Of a DNA stretch of 64,000 nucleotides, positions 49,449 to 60,000 are shown piece after piece. The notes under the pieces are model-generated. The model had not been told where the DNA came from. It did not search any database and worked only from the letters and a program-made list of their open reading frames with translations. Each line of letters opens with the position of its first letter. Position 1 is the stretch's first letter. Position numbers and translations under genes: made by a program. This stretch comes from Bacteroidota bacterium. Lineage in GTDB: Bacteria; Bacteroidota; Ignavibacteria; Ignavibacteriales; Melioribacteraceae. The stretch spans positions 34,963-98,962 of the forward strand of contig JAMCSN010000003.1 in NCBI GenBank assembly GCA_023381535.1, in the 5' to 3' direction.

Positions 49449-49752
49449 ATTTTACTTCCGCTTCTTTTACAACTGCATCCTTGAAGTATCTGCTTAACTC
49501 CTCTTTTGTTCTCAAGTCAACTTTCTTACCAATTAATTGCGACAATTCTCTTTCTAACTTTGTGATTCCCAATAATCCCGGGGTTGAATCTTCTTCGAAT
49601 TCGACCAATATATCTACATCGCTCTCTTCACTAAATTTATCGGTCAATACGGAACCGAAAAACGAAAGTTTCTTTATATGATTCGCTTTGCAGTATTCGC
49701 TTAATTTTCTTTCGTCAATATTAATTTTCATTTTGGGCTCGTTTTGTATCAT
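49438..49752 (-). CDS. mntA: MntA-type nucleotidyltransferase antitoxin
   Basis: 104 residues. GSVLTDKFSEESDVDILVEF carries the GSx10DxD minimal nucleotidyltransferase motif. The start may be 49752 or ATG 49731. Located directly ahead of hepT. AMPylating antitoxin is the family expectation. Confidence 0.92.
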   Translation of the reverse strand: MIQNEPKMKINIDERKLSEYCKANHIKKLSFFGSVLTDKFSEESDVDILVEFEEDSTPGLLGITKLERELSQLIGKKVDLRTKEELSRYFKDAVVKEAEVKYGA

Positions 49753-49935
49753 CGACTTTCAGTTATATCCTAAATTTACTTTTATTCACTCATATTTTCA
49801 TAAACAAAAAATTACTGTGTTTGGCTGCCCCACTCTTTTTGCTGCGGCATAACTTTCGCCTCACCAAAAATTTGTACACGTTCCCAGTATCTTAATATTT
49901 ACTCCAAATATTTTTTCAACCTCTATCTTATCAAA

Positions 49936-52335
49936 TTATTGAAACATTATATTCAACTCCGGCGAAGTTTGGGTACTGTAATAATTAAAGCTCTTTAATG
50001 AAATCTCTTTCCAGCCTGGGTCCGGGTAATTACTTTGCGTTGCTCTGTAAGACAGCGATCCTACCGCGGAACCAACTGCAGATCCGGTCAATTTACCGCT
50101 GACGGTATAAAACGACGGTGCATCATTCCGCTTGACGGCAAAACTATTGACAGTGATTGAGAAATCATAAGTATACGGCGTTTTATTATTCTTACCGCTC
50201 TCGGTAATTGTCATAGTATTTATTGTACTACCATCATTTGAAACTGTACCGCTTATAGTTCCTGTAACCGTCGTTGTGTCACCTGTTATACCAACCTTTG
50301 GATAAGTGTATGATACAGTGAAGTTGTTTCCCAACCAAAGTAATTTGTTTGACTGATATACCGTAAAATCTTGAACTGAAAAGTTAAAAGCTTTGGAAGT
50401 TGAATTATTGTATTCGCATTCACCGGTGAGTTGTAAAAACAAGCCGTCCAGCCCGTATAAATCGCTTAACGGTTTCTTGGTAACCGTAACTTTTGCGCTT
50501 GCCGAACCAAGCTTAGGAGGATTTGCAGCTGTCATATCAAATAATTCGACTGTTACTGCAAACGTGCCTTCCGATTTAAACTGGTGCCTCATCGTCATAT
50601 CATTATCTTTTACTCTGTTTGATGTTTCACCCTGGAAGAACCAATAACATCTATATTTGGATGGAAGCGACGCGCCGGAATAAACCGCCTTGAAATCGTA
50701 AGTGCCGTTTAATGCCGCATCCAAAGTACCTGGATCGATAGTTAAAGTTGCGGCGCCTGGAGTATAATTGATTGTGAACCATTTGAAATCAATATATTTC
50801 TTACCGAATCCTTTTTTCAATCCGTTGACAAGAATTCCAATTTTATTTGCACCCTGGTTTAATATGAAACTGGCTACCCCTTGAGTTGAATTATCCGAGT
50901 ATCCGTATGCATTCCCTTGTGTATCGTAAAATTCAATCGGCTGCAAATTGTCTGTTGCTGAATATGAACTATCACATTGTGTTGATTTGCAAACTACATC
51001 AAGCTTGGATTTGTTAACCGTCATTCCGTCCGTCAGCTCCGCCCCGCTTGTATTGTTAACGTATAATTTGTACAAAGGAAATTTGTCGTTGCCGATAATA
51101 TTATTTTCAAACTCTTTCCAACGGTCTCTAATTTTCCGCAGTTCAATGTATTGAGATAACTGTACGTAGCCGAATGTGTCAAAAGTTAAATTTGGCGAAC
51201 CGGCATTGTTTCTTGATATGTACGGACCAATTGAAATTTCAGTATACGGCATGGTTTGAATTTTATTATTCGGAAAATTTGGATCGGCTATGTAAAGTTT
51301 TCTTTCGTTTAAGTCTATTTTATAACAGATTATTGCATGACCGGAACCTGTTGCGGTGTTTCTTATAAATAGTAACTGCGGTTGTCTTTTAATGATCAGA
51401 TTTACAAGAATGTTTTTCCAAATCAATCCCGGTTTTTTCATTTGATTATTAATTTTGTCGATCCAATTAGACCACCAATTTCCAAAATTCATTTCATTCT
51501 GAAGAACAGAACAAAAACGGTAACCTTTCGGATTATCATACCAGTACAAACTTGGATTGGAAGGATCGCATTTGTTGTCGTATTTATGGAAAAGATTTCC
51601 AAGACTGGTCCTTTTCTCTGCATAATACCAAATAGCAGCCGCGGATTGGCCCGCACAATGTCCGCCGGGAGCTATGTACGAACCGTAATTTGGAAACTCC
51701 CAATCATCGATACCTACATCAAACCCGGCAGAGATTTGAAGATTACCGCTTAGTACCGACTCAACCGTTGACGCTACTATCACCTGGTTACTCTGATCGG
51801 CTGGGTCATCTAACCTTTTATTTAGCGAGGTGTAACTAAAATGCGAGGAGTTAACAATTATATAATTGCTCGTTAACTCTTCTGTCGGTAATCCTTCGAG
51901 TTCGCCCGTGATTTTATTGTATAAGAAAGCTGTGGCATAGTGTCCGGTCGGAAGTTTTATGGGAATTTTCAACTGCATCGGTTTGGAAGAAAATGATTGC
52001 GTCAACTGAACATTAATTAATGGCGTGATTGGATTGAAGTTTTCCCCAAACTGATGACTCTTCACTTCCGAGTATGAAATATTAACCGACTGCGTTTGCG
52101 AAAATGAATTCGGCTGTATCGTAAATTCCAATCCGTCCAACGGATCATTCGGCTTGCTCACTTTGATTGTTCCGCCCGATGTACCGACTGTTTGATCGGT
52201 TACGTTTATTACCGTACCGGTTTTGATTTTTTCATCTTGAGTTATTTGTTCAGGCTCGGTGGGACTTTCAACTTTCTTACAGCCTTGAAATACTAAAAGA
52301 GAAAGTAACAGTGAGTAAAAAAGAAATCTATTCAT
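49936..52335 (-). CDS. lipoprotein with papain-like cysteine peptidase domain
   Basis: 799 residues. Lipobox LVFQGC (Cys19). Residues 40-170 look like a ZU5-like beta domain. Then GGHCAGQSAAAIWYYAE with candidate nucleophile C227, and SGHAIICYKID with H333 followed by ADPN (D351), a C39/papain-like triad order. About 410-525 and 530-630 are beta-rich, the latter PKD-like (GTFAVTVELFD), and the C-terminal 160 residues form another beta domain. Cell-surface protease or peptidase-like; substrate unknown. No export partner nearby. Confidence 0.7.
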   Translation of the reverse strand: MNRFLFYSLLLSLLVFQGCKKVESPTEPEQITQDEKIKTGTVINVTDQTVGTSGGTIKVSKPNDPLDGLEFTIQPNSFSQTQSVNISYSEVKSHQFGENFNPITPLINVQLTQSFSSKPMQLKIPIKLPTGHYATAFLYNKITGELEGLPTEELTSNYIIVNSSHFSYTSLNKRLDDPADQSNQVIVASTVESVLSGNLQISAGFDVGIDDWEFPNYGSYIAPGGHCAGQSAAAIWYYAEKRTSLGNLFHKYDNKCDPSNPSLYWYDNPKGYRFCSVLQNEMNFGNWWSNWIDKINNQMKKPGLIWKNILVNLIIKRQPQLLFIRNTATGSGHAIICYKIDLNERKLYIADPNFPNNKIQTMPYTEISIGPYISRNNAGSPNLTFDTFGYVQLSQYIELRKIRDRWKEFENNIIGNDKFPLYKLYVNNTSGAELTDGMTVNKSKLDVVCKSTQCDSSYSATDNLQPIEFYDTQGNAYGYSDNSTQGVASFILNQGANKIGILVNGLKKGFGKKYIDFKWFTINYTPGAATLTIDPGTLDAALNGTYDFKAVYSGASLPSKYRCYWFFQGETSNRVKDNDMTMRHQFKSEGTFAVTVELFDMTAANPPKLGSASAKVTVTKKPLSDLYGLDGLFLQLTGECEYNNSTSKAFNFSVQDFTVYQSNKLLWLGNNFTVSYTYPKVGITGDTTTVTGTISGTVSNDGSTINTMTITESGKNNKTPYTYDFSITVNSFAVKRNDAPSFYTVSGKLTGSAVGSAVGSLSYRATQSNYPDPGWKEISLKSFNYYSTQTSPELNIMFQ

Positions 52336-52471
52336 ATAACCTCCGTATTATTCTTCCATGTTATGCAAAGAAGTAGGAGGACTTGATTCTAAATTGATTA
52401 AAACGTTTATGAATGTCAATTAAAATATTGTTCCGATTAGCACACGCACGATCAAAAAACTATTTCTTTCG

Positions 52472-52498
52472 GTAGAGACACACTACAGTGCATCTCAC
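52472..52498. repeat. imperfect REP-like palindrome
   Basis: GTAGAGACACACT pairs imperfectly with AGTGCATCTCAC. It resembles the cleaner GAGACGCGC/GCGCGTCTC palindrome at 60923-60946. Confidence 0.4.
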
Positions 52499-52531
52499 AA
52501 TCTTGTTTGAAACGCTCGCCGAACGTCTACA

Positions 52532-52591
52532 TCAGTCTCCTTTTTCAATTTTTATTTCTTCATGAATTGTTTTTACGCATTTGGGAGGCAT
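52532..52591 (-). pseudogene. stub of a gene start, copy 1
   Basis: Nineteen codons MPPKCVKTIHEEIKIEKGD then TGA. Twelve of the first 13 residues match or nearly match the stub at 54636-54696 (MLPKYVKTIREEI). It follows the DUF4411 stop by 59 bases. No downstream continuation is visible. The peptide recalls the N-terminus of HNH-type proteins seen in Bacteroidota, which I cannot verify. Confidence 0.55.
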
Positions 52592-52650
52592 ATTTGCTAA
52601 TTGAATTTTGTCATCAGTCAAGAAAAAGATTATTACAGTAACCGATTAAA

Positions 52651-53124
52651 CTAAAAAGATAATTTTTCTATACGAAGTAATTCCAAAAATTCTTTGCAAG
52701 GAATTTTCATAGAGTTACAAACATCGGGAATGTAAAGATTTCGATCTGGTCTTCTTTTGTTCTTCACAGAAGTTTCATGTGTAATCACAATCCATTCTTT
52801 TAATTTAGCAAGAGCTATTAACCAACGATCTGCTTCATCATAAGGTGAGTTATTATCAATGAGATCTGGATACTTAAATTGAATTTCATTCGCTTCTTCT
52901 TGTAGATGAACATCATGCGGCAAAAAAATTTGTTTATGACTTTTAGCCCAATTCTTTAATGGATTAGAACCCACCCGATGTATTTCTTCGAGTACTCTTT
53001 CCGGTGCAAAAAATTTACCTTGGTTTATTAACTCTTCAATTGCTTTTTTTACTGAAGGAAATAAATCCGGTGGATACCGTCTATCCCACCAATCAAGGAA
53101 AATATTTGTATCAACAGAATACAA
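52651..53124 (-). CDS. DUF4411 family PIN-domain protein
   Basis: 157 residues. PIN acidic residues D5 (VDTNIFLDWWDRR), a Glu in VLEEIH near 45, and YDEADRWLIALA near 94. Likely a metal-dependent RNase. It starts directly at the stop of the XRE-ImmA gene, forming a toxin-antitoxin-like pair in which the upstream protein is the regulator or antitoxin. The active site looks intact. Confidence 0.9.
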   Translation of the reverse strand: MYSVDTNIFLDWWDRRYPPDLFPSVKKAIEELINQGKFFAPERVLEEIHRVGSNPLKNWAKSHKQIFLPHDVHLQEEANEIQFKYPDLIDNNSPYDEADRWLIALAKLKEWIVITHETSVKNKRRPDRNLYIPDVCNSMKIPCKEFLELLRIEKLSF

Positions 53125-54336
53125 TTAAACGCTTTCAGCTGAATGAAATAGCAAAGGTTTTCCAAACGCAAAAAACATTCTAAGCTCTTCTACATGCGGA
53201 TAATTGATTTTCAAATATAGAGATGCATCAACAGGAGTAATACGCTCATATGAAAGAGCATCAATTACTAATGAGGTTAATATATTTCCATTGCGGTTCA
53301 GAGCTTTCTGTGCAGGTGTTGCAAAACCACCTTTGTCTTTTGGAGGATTCTGAGTTAAGTATTCTTGCCAGTTATCCTTCCATTTGCGGTAAGATAATGG
53401 TGATATAAGATTGAGAACTAATAAACGGGTAGCTAAAGCTAATGGCGTTATCTTATACTTGTTTGCTAAGCGTTGAATTTCTTTAATTGACCATTCTGAA
53501 GAGGTAGAACGATTCAGAAGCAGTTGTTCTTTTTTAATTATGTCTTTAGGAGCTAAAATGGCGCCGGTTACTTGTTCTGCAAATCTTTCTATTTCATTCC
53601 ACTCCGATTCAGATCTATTTTCTTCAATAGCTGGTTTTTCTTCTTTCCCCTTTGATAGTAAGATATGAACGAATTCATGCAATAATGTAAATGGGCGTGA
53701 AGAACTTTTTTCATGGCTATTGATTCCGATAACAGGCAAAGTAGGATGGAAAAGTGAAACACCACGAACCTCTTCGTTTTCAACATCGTTGAAAAGTAAT
53801 ACAAGAACGCCCACAGTTTCTATTGCGTTGCGCCAATCTTTCCATGCCTCAGAATTATTTTTCCAGCTAAACTGTTTTTCTTCCGTAATCCCTAATAATT
53901 TTCTGATACGAACAGCAAGCTCTTCCGGTTTTTCAGTAAGTCTGGCAGATAGAGAAAACTCTTTAGGAGAATCTCCCAATTCTTCCATAAGATTTAGAGC
54001 AATACGTCTTCTGTAAATCATATCACGCAGAGCAACGCGCAATTCAGGTGATTCACCTCCAGATTTCACACCCTGAAGGCGGCGGTATTCTTTTGCAAGC
54101 GGAGTTACTACCGGAGGTTCTTTCAGTGAAAATATAGAAAATGAACAGTGATAATATTTTGCAAGTTTTTCTGCTTGACGTAATGAAGGACTCTTTTCAC
54201 CACTTTCCCATAAAGTAAGATTTTTCTCTGTGATTTTAGTTTTAGCTGCGGCTTCTTTTATAGTGTTATACCCGGCATGAACACGTGCCCATTTTAACAT
54301 TTCTTTGTTCACTAAAGCCGGAATTGATTTTGCCAT
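53125..54336 (-). CDS. XRE-ImmA/IrrE family protein
   Basis: 403 residues. An XRE helix-turn-helix at about 14-60 (AAAKTKITEKNLTLWESG) and an ImmA/IrrE zinc peptidase with HEFVHILL near 220 and a later Glu (ERFAEQVTGAIL). Such proteins cleave or bind repressors; next to a PIN toxin it is the likely antitoxin/regulator. The pair is a compact unit bracketed by two decayed copies of the same gene start. Confidence 0.9.
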   Translation of the reverse strand: MAKSIPALVNKEMLKWARVHAGYNTIKEAAAKTKITEKNLTLWESGEKSPSLRQAEKLAKYYHCSFSIFSLKEPPVVTPLAKEYRRLQGVKSGGESPELRVALRDMIYRRRIALNLMEELGDSPKEFSLSARLTEKPEELAVRIRKLLGITEEKQFSWKNNSEAWKDWRNAIETVGVLVLLFNDVENEEVRGVSLFHPTLPVIGINSHEKSSSRPFTLLHEFVHILLSKGKEEKPAIEENRSESEWNEIERFAEQVTGAILAPKDIIKKEQLLLNRSTSSEWSIKEIQRLANKYKITPLALATRLLVLNLISPLSYRKWKDNWQEYLTQNPPKDKGGFATPAQKALNRNGNILTSLVIDALSYERITPVDASLYLKINYPHVEELRMFFAFGKPLLFHSAESV

Positions 54337-54709
54337 GTTGTGGTTGGTTTTTATGACCTTTGTTACTAGTAAACTAATTTATTTAATAATGATTTACAAC
54401 TGTTGATTGTTTATGAAAAAAATTAAAGAAAAAGCCGCTGATGGTAATAATATTGTTATAATTAATTTCTAATTGTGTAACCGTAGAACAATACATTTAA
54501 TAATATCTTTGTGTTTTAGCATTTTGTTACACCTTCCTCAATTACAAATTATTAGTCAATTCATTTTCTATTTGTTTGTATTTCTCCTTTACTTCTTCAC
54601 CGCTGTAAAAATCGAGCAAGTCTTATTTCGTTAGTTTTACTTTACATATCCATAGAAAATTTCTTCACGGATCGTTTTTACGTATTTAGGCAGCATAGCT
54701 ATTATATAT
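54337..54709. other. 373-base gap upstream of XRE-ImmA with decayed gene
   Basis: Carries the internally deleted gene at 54542-54696 and the promoter region of the XRE-ImmA gene; very AT-rich. Confidence 0.6.
54542..54696 (-). pseudogene. internally deleted gene: start and end fused, copy 2
   Basis: Starts MLPKYVKTIREEIFYGYVK then stops; in another frame a tail DLLDFYSGEEVKEKYKQIEN plus ELTNNL ends at TAA 54542, which looks like the real C-terminus of a protein. Both parts in about 155 bases suggest a gene with its middle lost. The N-terminal part is shared with the stub at 52532-52591. Follows the 767-residue gene by 14 bases. Confidence 0.55.
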
Positions 54710-57013
54710 TTAAATTGGTTCAGAAAGATTATTATTGTTTGATTTTAGCAAAGCAATAAAACTATATGGATAGTAATTTTTAGACAAATTTGATCCCAAA
54801 ACCAAGGCACGAGAAACATTTAACCTTTCCATCTCTTGTCCAACAATATTTTGAACTTGTTTATTGCGTTCTTCTTTCAGCATATCTAGATAAAGAAACC
54901 ATACAAAAATTTCTTTTTTTTGAGGTGGACCATAGGTGAGTACTACTGCGTTTTTCAATTTTGGATTACCCCAATCTCGAATTACTACTCTGCTTTGTTT
55001 TTCAACTGCCTCTTGGATTTTTATTTGATCTTCGTATGAAACATTCAATAAATAATAAGCTAATTCTGTCCAGCCTGGTTTATGTTTTTCTTCGAATCTA
55101 TCTAAAATATCATTCCAAAACTTAGTCCTTCTCGGTATTGGTTTGACAATAGAATTATCGTAATAACGAAATAAGTAATAATTATCTAACTTTTCAGAAT
55201 TACCTTGCAGTATCAGTGTCTCTTGGCCATATTCACTTTCACCTTTATTAAAGCCAGTTTCTAAATAAAAAACTAAGATATCCAGCTCATCACCATCAAA
55301 AAGAGCATTCTTTTCAAAATCATAACGTCTTAAGAAATAATGTATTTTTTCACTTTGTTTGGGTAATAATTCTAATACTATTTCCAAATCATTCAATGAC
55401 ATAGTTGTTGTGATTGTATCAAGATCATCAATAAATCCAGATTCAAACAATTCTCTCTTACTACTAGACAAAACTGGAATAAATTCTAATGTGATACTTA
55501 ATCGTATAATATTTCTAATACTGCTACAATCAATTTCTATTTCTATTCCATTTTTATCTTTTAATTTTACTTTACCGATTTGACTATAAAGAAAATTTTC
55601 AAATCTTTTCGATTGAATCGCAGGTTCTAAAATCAAATCATTAAATTCACTTTCAATTCTTTTGAGAGAGCCCCTTTTTGAGGATTTGCTAAATTTACCG
55701 GATTTAGCTTCAATAATGATAAATACATTATCAATAATTACCAAAACATCATTTTCATATTCTTTTGAATCGGCGACGCTATACCAATAAAGATTTTTAT
55801 AAATCGTTGCGTATGGAAATGATTCCTTAAATAATTTTTCAATTGATTTTTCCAAATACTCCGACTTTTTCTTCCCAATAATGTCTTTTAACTCTTTATC
55901 TTTTGGATAGAGTAGATTTTCTATAATTGAAAAATTGCTATGTTGAAACATACTTGGAATTGGATAATAATATTCGCTGTTATTAATTTTTATAAAAGGT
56001 TTCTTCCAAATAGGATTGTCTAAGTAAAAAAATTCTTCGTTATCCTCTTTAAGATCCCCGATTTCATGGGAGAGATTATTTAACAATTCTGAAATATTTT
56101 CTGTTAATCTACCTTCATAATTGTTCTTAGATATACTAATGTCAATTTTAAAAAGGTCATTTAGCAAGATGTCTGAATGACCAAGCAACCAATATTTAAA
56201 ATCTTTTCGCGATTTGAACCGCCTACTGAATTCAAAGAATTCTTCAGACGTATTTTTTACAGGGAACATTTCAATATATTTTGAAATAATTTCTTTTTTA
56301 TCATTAAGCTTCATTATTTCCTTAAGTTTTTTCCAATGTTCATTGATTCGTTCTTCAATAATTTCTGTAAGTTCTTGGAAAAAATCTATTAAAAGCAGAA
56401 CATCAATTTTCGTTCTCTGTAATAAGTTGTTATTAACAAGAGAATAAATATCTTTCAACATTCTATAAGTAGCTTCGGGATAAGCCCAATTTCTGACTAT
56501 TTCAGTGCTATTTCTAATTGAATCCAAAATAAATTGTTTTTTGAGGATGTCGTTGGGTAAAGTTCTATCAATACTTGTAATCCTTAAGAAGCCTTTATAG
56601 CTTGTAATTTTATCCATCAATTCAATTAAGGGTTCTACTTTATCTGGAGTCAAAGGCTTCAAATCCTTGTATTCATCAAGGGGGATTTTTAGAAAAAAAG
56701 CTTGTAACAATTCCACTTGAAATTGTTCGATTTTAATCAATGTTTTTCTATTGGTACCTACCGGACGAGTAAGAAAATAATAAGAAAGTAGACACAAAGG
56801 ATGAAGAGGCATAAATTCAATTAATTGATCCCTTAATGCTTGGATTAATTTCGGGAGCTCTTCCGCAATCTTTCTATTTATTTCATTAAAAATTTGTTCT
56901 TTTTCTTGTTCGCTTATATCTCGAAAAGGATTTTCTTGAACAGTGTACTCAGGATGAAAAATGTTCTCATTTTTATTACTGTATTTACTCCATGTTTTGT
57001 ATTTTCTAGTCAT
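54710..57013 (-). CDS. PD-(D/E)XK nuclease-like protein, unknown family
   Basis: 767 residues. About 1-300 is helical without recognised motif; then a PD-(D/E)XK core: Glu near 388-392, D422 and E435-A-K437 (ENDVLVIIDNVFIIIEAKSG). The rest (440-767) has alternating strands and helices (DWGNPKLKNAVVLTYGPP near 680), with no methylase, helicase or ATPase motif. Lies 63 bases after the restriction-methylase gene on the same strand, so a joint defence role is inferred. Low GC. Confidence 0.6.
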   Translation of the reverse strand: MTRKYKTWSKYSNKNENIFHPEYTVQENPFRDISEQEKEQIFNEINRKIAEELPKLIQALRDQLIEFMPLHPLCLLSYYFLTRPVGTNRKTLIKIEQFQVELLQAFFLKIPLDEYKDLKPLTPDKVEPLIELMDKITSYKGFLRITSIDRTLPNDILKKQFILDSIRNSTEIVRNWAYPEATYRMLKDIYSLVNNNLLQRTKIDVLLLIDFFQELTEIIEERINEHWKKLKEIMKLNDKKEIISKYIEMFPVKNTSEEFFEFSRRFKSRKDFKYWLLGHSDILLNDLFKIDISISKNNYEGRLTENISELLNNLSHEIGDLKEDNEEFFYLDNPIWKKPFIKINNSEYYYPIPSMFQHSNFSIIENLLYPKDKELKDIIGKKKSEYLEKSIEKLFKESFPYATIYKNLYWYSVADSKEYENDVLVIIDNVFIIIEAKSGKFSKSSKRGSLKRIESEFNDLILEPAIQSKRFENFLYSQIGKVKLKDKNGIEIEIDCSSIRNIIRLSITLEFIPVLSSSKRELFESGFIDDLDTITTTMSLNDLEIVLELLPKQSEKIHYFLRRYDFEKNALFDGDELDILVFYLETGFNKGESEYGQETLILQGNSEKLDNYYLFRYYDNSIVKPIPRRTKFWNDILDRFEEKHKPGWTELAYYLLNVSYEDQIKIQEAVEKQSRVVIRDWGNPKLKNAVVLTYGPPQKKEIFVWFLYLDMLKEERNKQVQNIVGQEMERLNVSRALVLGSNLSKNYYPYSFIALLKSNNNNLSEPI

Positions 57014-57076
57014 CTAAAAAAAATTAAAAATGAATTATATTTTTATAATTTTCAATTATCCATTTCAATAACAAGA

Positions 57077-60000
57077 CTAATTATTTTCAATAATCTTTAT
57101 TTCTTCTTCAGTTAATCCGTAAAGCTGGTAAACGAGTTTGTCGATTTCAGATTCTAATTTATTAGTATCAGAATCTGGGATATTCATTTTTAATCCAATT
57201 ATTTTATTAATCATTTTTTCAATTGGTTTTTGAATTACCTTGTTCATATTAAATGGTAGTTGTTCAATATACTTTGGTTTGATGTTATAATCGATATAGG
57301 TATTTGCGAAATACCAGTTCATGAGTTTGCTATTGAGAATACCCAGAAGAAAAGCAAGAGAGTTACCTTTATCAGAGATAATAAATGAAAAATTATTAAG
57401 CGGATAGTATTCACCTTCATTGTCCAAAGCACATACTAGTCTAATAGGCATACTTATTTTCCGTATATATTGAATTAGTATTTTAGGCTGTTCATAATTT
57501 ATATTATTCAAGCCGTCTAAATGAGGACCAACATTTAAATAATCACCTTTCCAATTAATCACATATTTGCTAATATTATTTGCTGAGGAAGCACATTTTC
57601 GCCAATTTCCAGATTTCTTAATATCGATACTAAGATTCGATTTATTATCGCCAGTTTTAATTCCATATACAACTTTATAATAATTTTTAATGGGTAGGAA
57701 TGCCGCTAATTTCTCTAATAAAGAATCTTTTTTTAAATCAATTTTTGTATTTAAAATACAAGACTTTGAATGTAGGAAGATTTTCTGAGGAACAACATTT
57801 TTAGTAAACAGGTTAAAATCAGTAAGGTCATAAATTCTTTGTGTGCTTTCCGCCTTAAATAGCTTTGTGCTTTTAGTTGATTCTGTTTTGTTTATGGAGA
57901 ATATTGCCGGGACGATGTCGGGGGCATCAGTAAAAACTTGTTTTTCAAGTTCAATCAAAGTATCAAGGGAACAATTTAATATTATATCTTTTCGTAGAGG
58001 AAAGAATTTGTCTAAATAAAACCATGTGTTGGAAGTTATAAACGATAATATTCCTTTACTATTAGTAATATACTTAAGGGCAATTTCGATGAAAAAAGTA
58101 TACGCTTCAAATTCTCCAATATTTGAAATGAATTTTTGTTTAAAGATATTTTTTTCATCTAAACTAAATTCTACTCCATACGGCGGATTCCCAATTACAA
58201 TATCAAATCCAACAAACTTGCCGTCGTCGTTAAGCACTTCGGGAAACTCGAACCTCCATTCAAAAGCATTGTGATATAGAGTTTTTAGTTTATTATCATA
58301 TTCAATTTTCAGTTTGTCGTATTCGTCTTGATCCTTTTTCCTTTTCTTATTCCAATGTTCGACAGATTCACGATCAAATGAAAGAACCTCTTGAACTAAA
58401 CTGTTTTCAAGTTCTTTGAGACGTTTATATTCTTTGTCAATCGGGTTAGCCATTAGAGCAAAACTGTCTTTAATCTGCTTAATATTTTTGCGGGCGGCAT
58501 CTTTGGTTGCTTTGTCATTAGTAGATTTGTAAATAAAGACTTGCTCTTTGTATTTTACAGTTGCCAGACGAATTTTTTGGCGGGTAGAATCAAGGATATT
58601 TGCTTCTTTATCGTGCAGATCAAACCGGCTTATTAAAGAATTACCTTCCTTGATGTTAATATCAATATTTGGAAGAGTTTCTAATTCAGTGTAGCTACTT
58701 TTCTTTGTGTAAAAAGCATTCTTTAATAATTCTATCCATAAACGAAGACGCGCAATCTTAACAGAGTTCGGATTGATATCAACACCAAAGAGACAGTTTT
58801 CAATAATGGTTTGTTTTTCATTAAAGAGGGTTTCTTGAACTCTCTGCAATTTATTTGAGCTTCCGCTTCTTTTATCTTTCGGCGGGTGATATTCAAATAT
58901 ATCTTCGCCGTTATTATATGTTATAATCAGTTCATCATTTTCTACTTTAGCCTCATAATCCGAAAGTAAGATTCCGTTTGAATCGGCAAGAAGTCCGAGT
59001 TCGGATTTTATTGCAATTAATTCATTAAGAGCAGAGACAAGAAAATGACCGGATCCTACTGCGGGATCGCAAATCTTAATTGAGTTTATTACAGAATTGA
59101 ATTCCAATATATCCGAAGTGTTTCTTCGCTGAGCTAAATTGTTTTTAATATCATCAAGCGTTTCACATTCCCAATCATATTTATCGTTAAACTTCTGCAC
59201 AACAGCCCGACGCAGAGTTTCCCGGCACATGTACATAGTAATGAATCCGGGTGTAAAGAATGAGCCGTCTTTATAGCCGTTGATTTTTTCAAAGATGAGT
59301 CCAAGTACAGAAGCATTGATGAGAGTTTTCTTATCCTCTCGTATTTCTTCTTTTCCTTCAGAGGTAAAATCATAAGCATCGAGAAATTCAAATAGGTAAT
59401 GAAGCGCTGGAAGTTTTTCATACCTCTTTTTTCCGGTTTTATCTTTTAGAACCGTGTTTTTGTATAAATCAATAGGTGTGTTATCGTCTAAACTGTTGAC
59501 CTTAATGGTTTCACTTTCGAGATCACTTATTTCGAACAAGGAACTGTTTAAGTAAGGCACAAGCTTGAATTTTTTATTAATGAGTTCAGTTCTTTCTTCT
59601 GTTGAAATTGCAAGAACTTGATGAAATAATTTGTAAAGTTCATCAAAATCCTTAACGATAGTTTTGTTGAGGAATTTGTATTTATCATCTTCGTGATATT
59701 TATAAAGTTGCGCTTCAAGAAGCTTTAGAAAAAGAATTCTATTAATCCATGTAATAGAAAGTTCAAGAGCAAGGTTATATAATTGATCATTATTTGTTTC
59801 GCCATATTTTTCTGGATTATTAATCTTTGCAAGTGTGTTTTCCGTTTCAAGAATTAAGATTGCATTTTCAATAATGGAACCGGGGTCTCTTTCTTTTTTT
59901 GGTTTACGATTTATTAGTTTTTTGTTCTTCTCCTTTGTTTCAATAAGTCCTATAATGTGTAGCAATTCGTTGTAAAAGTTACGGTCTAAGGAATTGCTGT

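Larger units (their letters stand above)
52336..52650. other. 315-base gap with gene stub and palindrome
   Basis: Between the DUF4411 stop and the lipoprotein gene. Contains the 19-codon gene stub at 52532-52591 and the degenerate palindrome at 52472-52498; otherwise AT-rich with nothing recognised. Confidence 0.6.
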
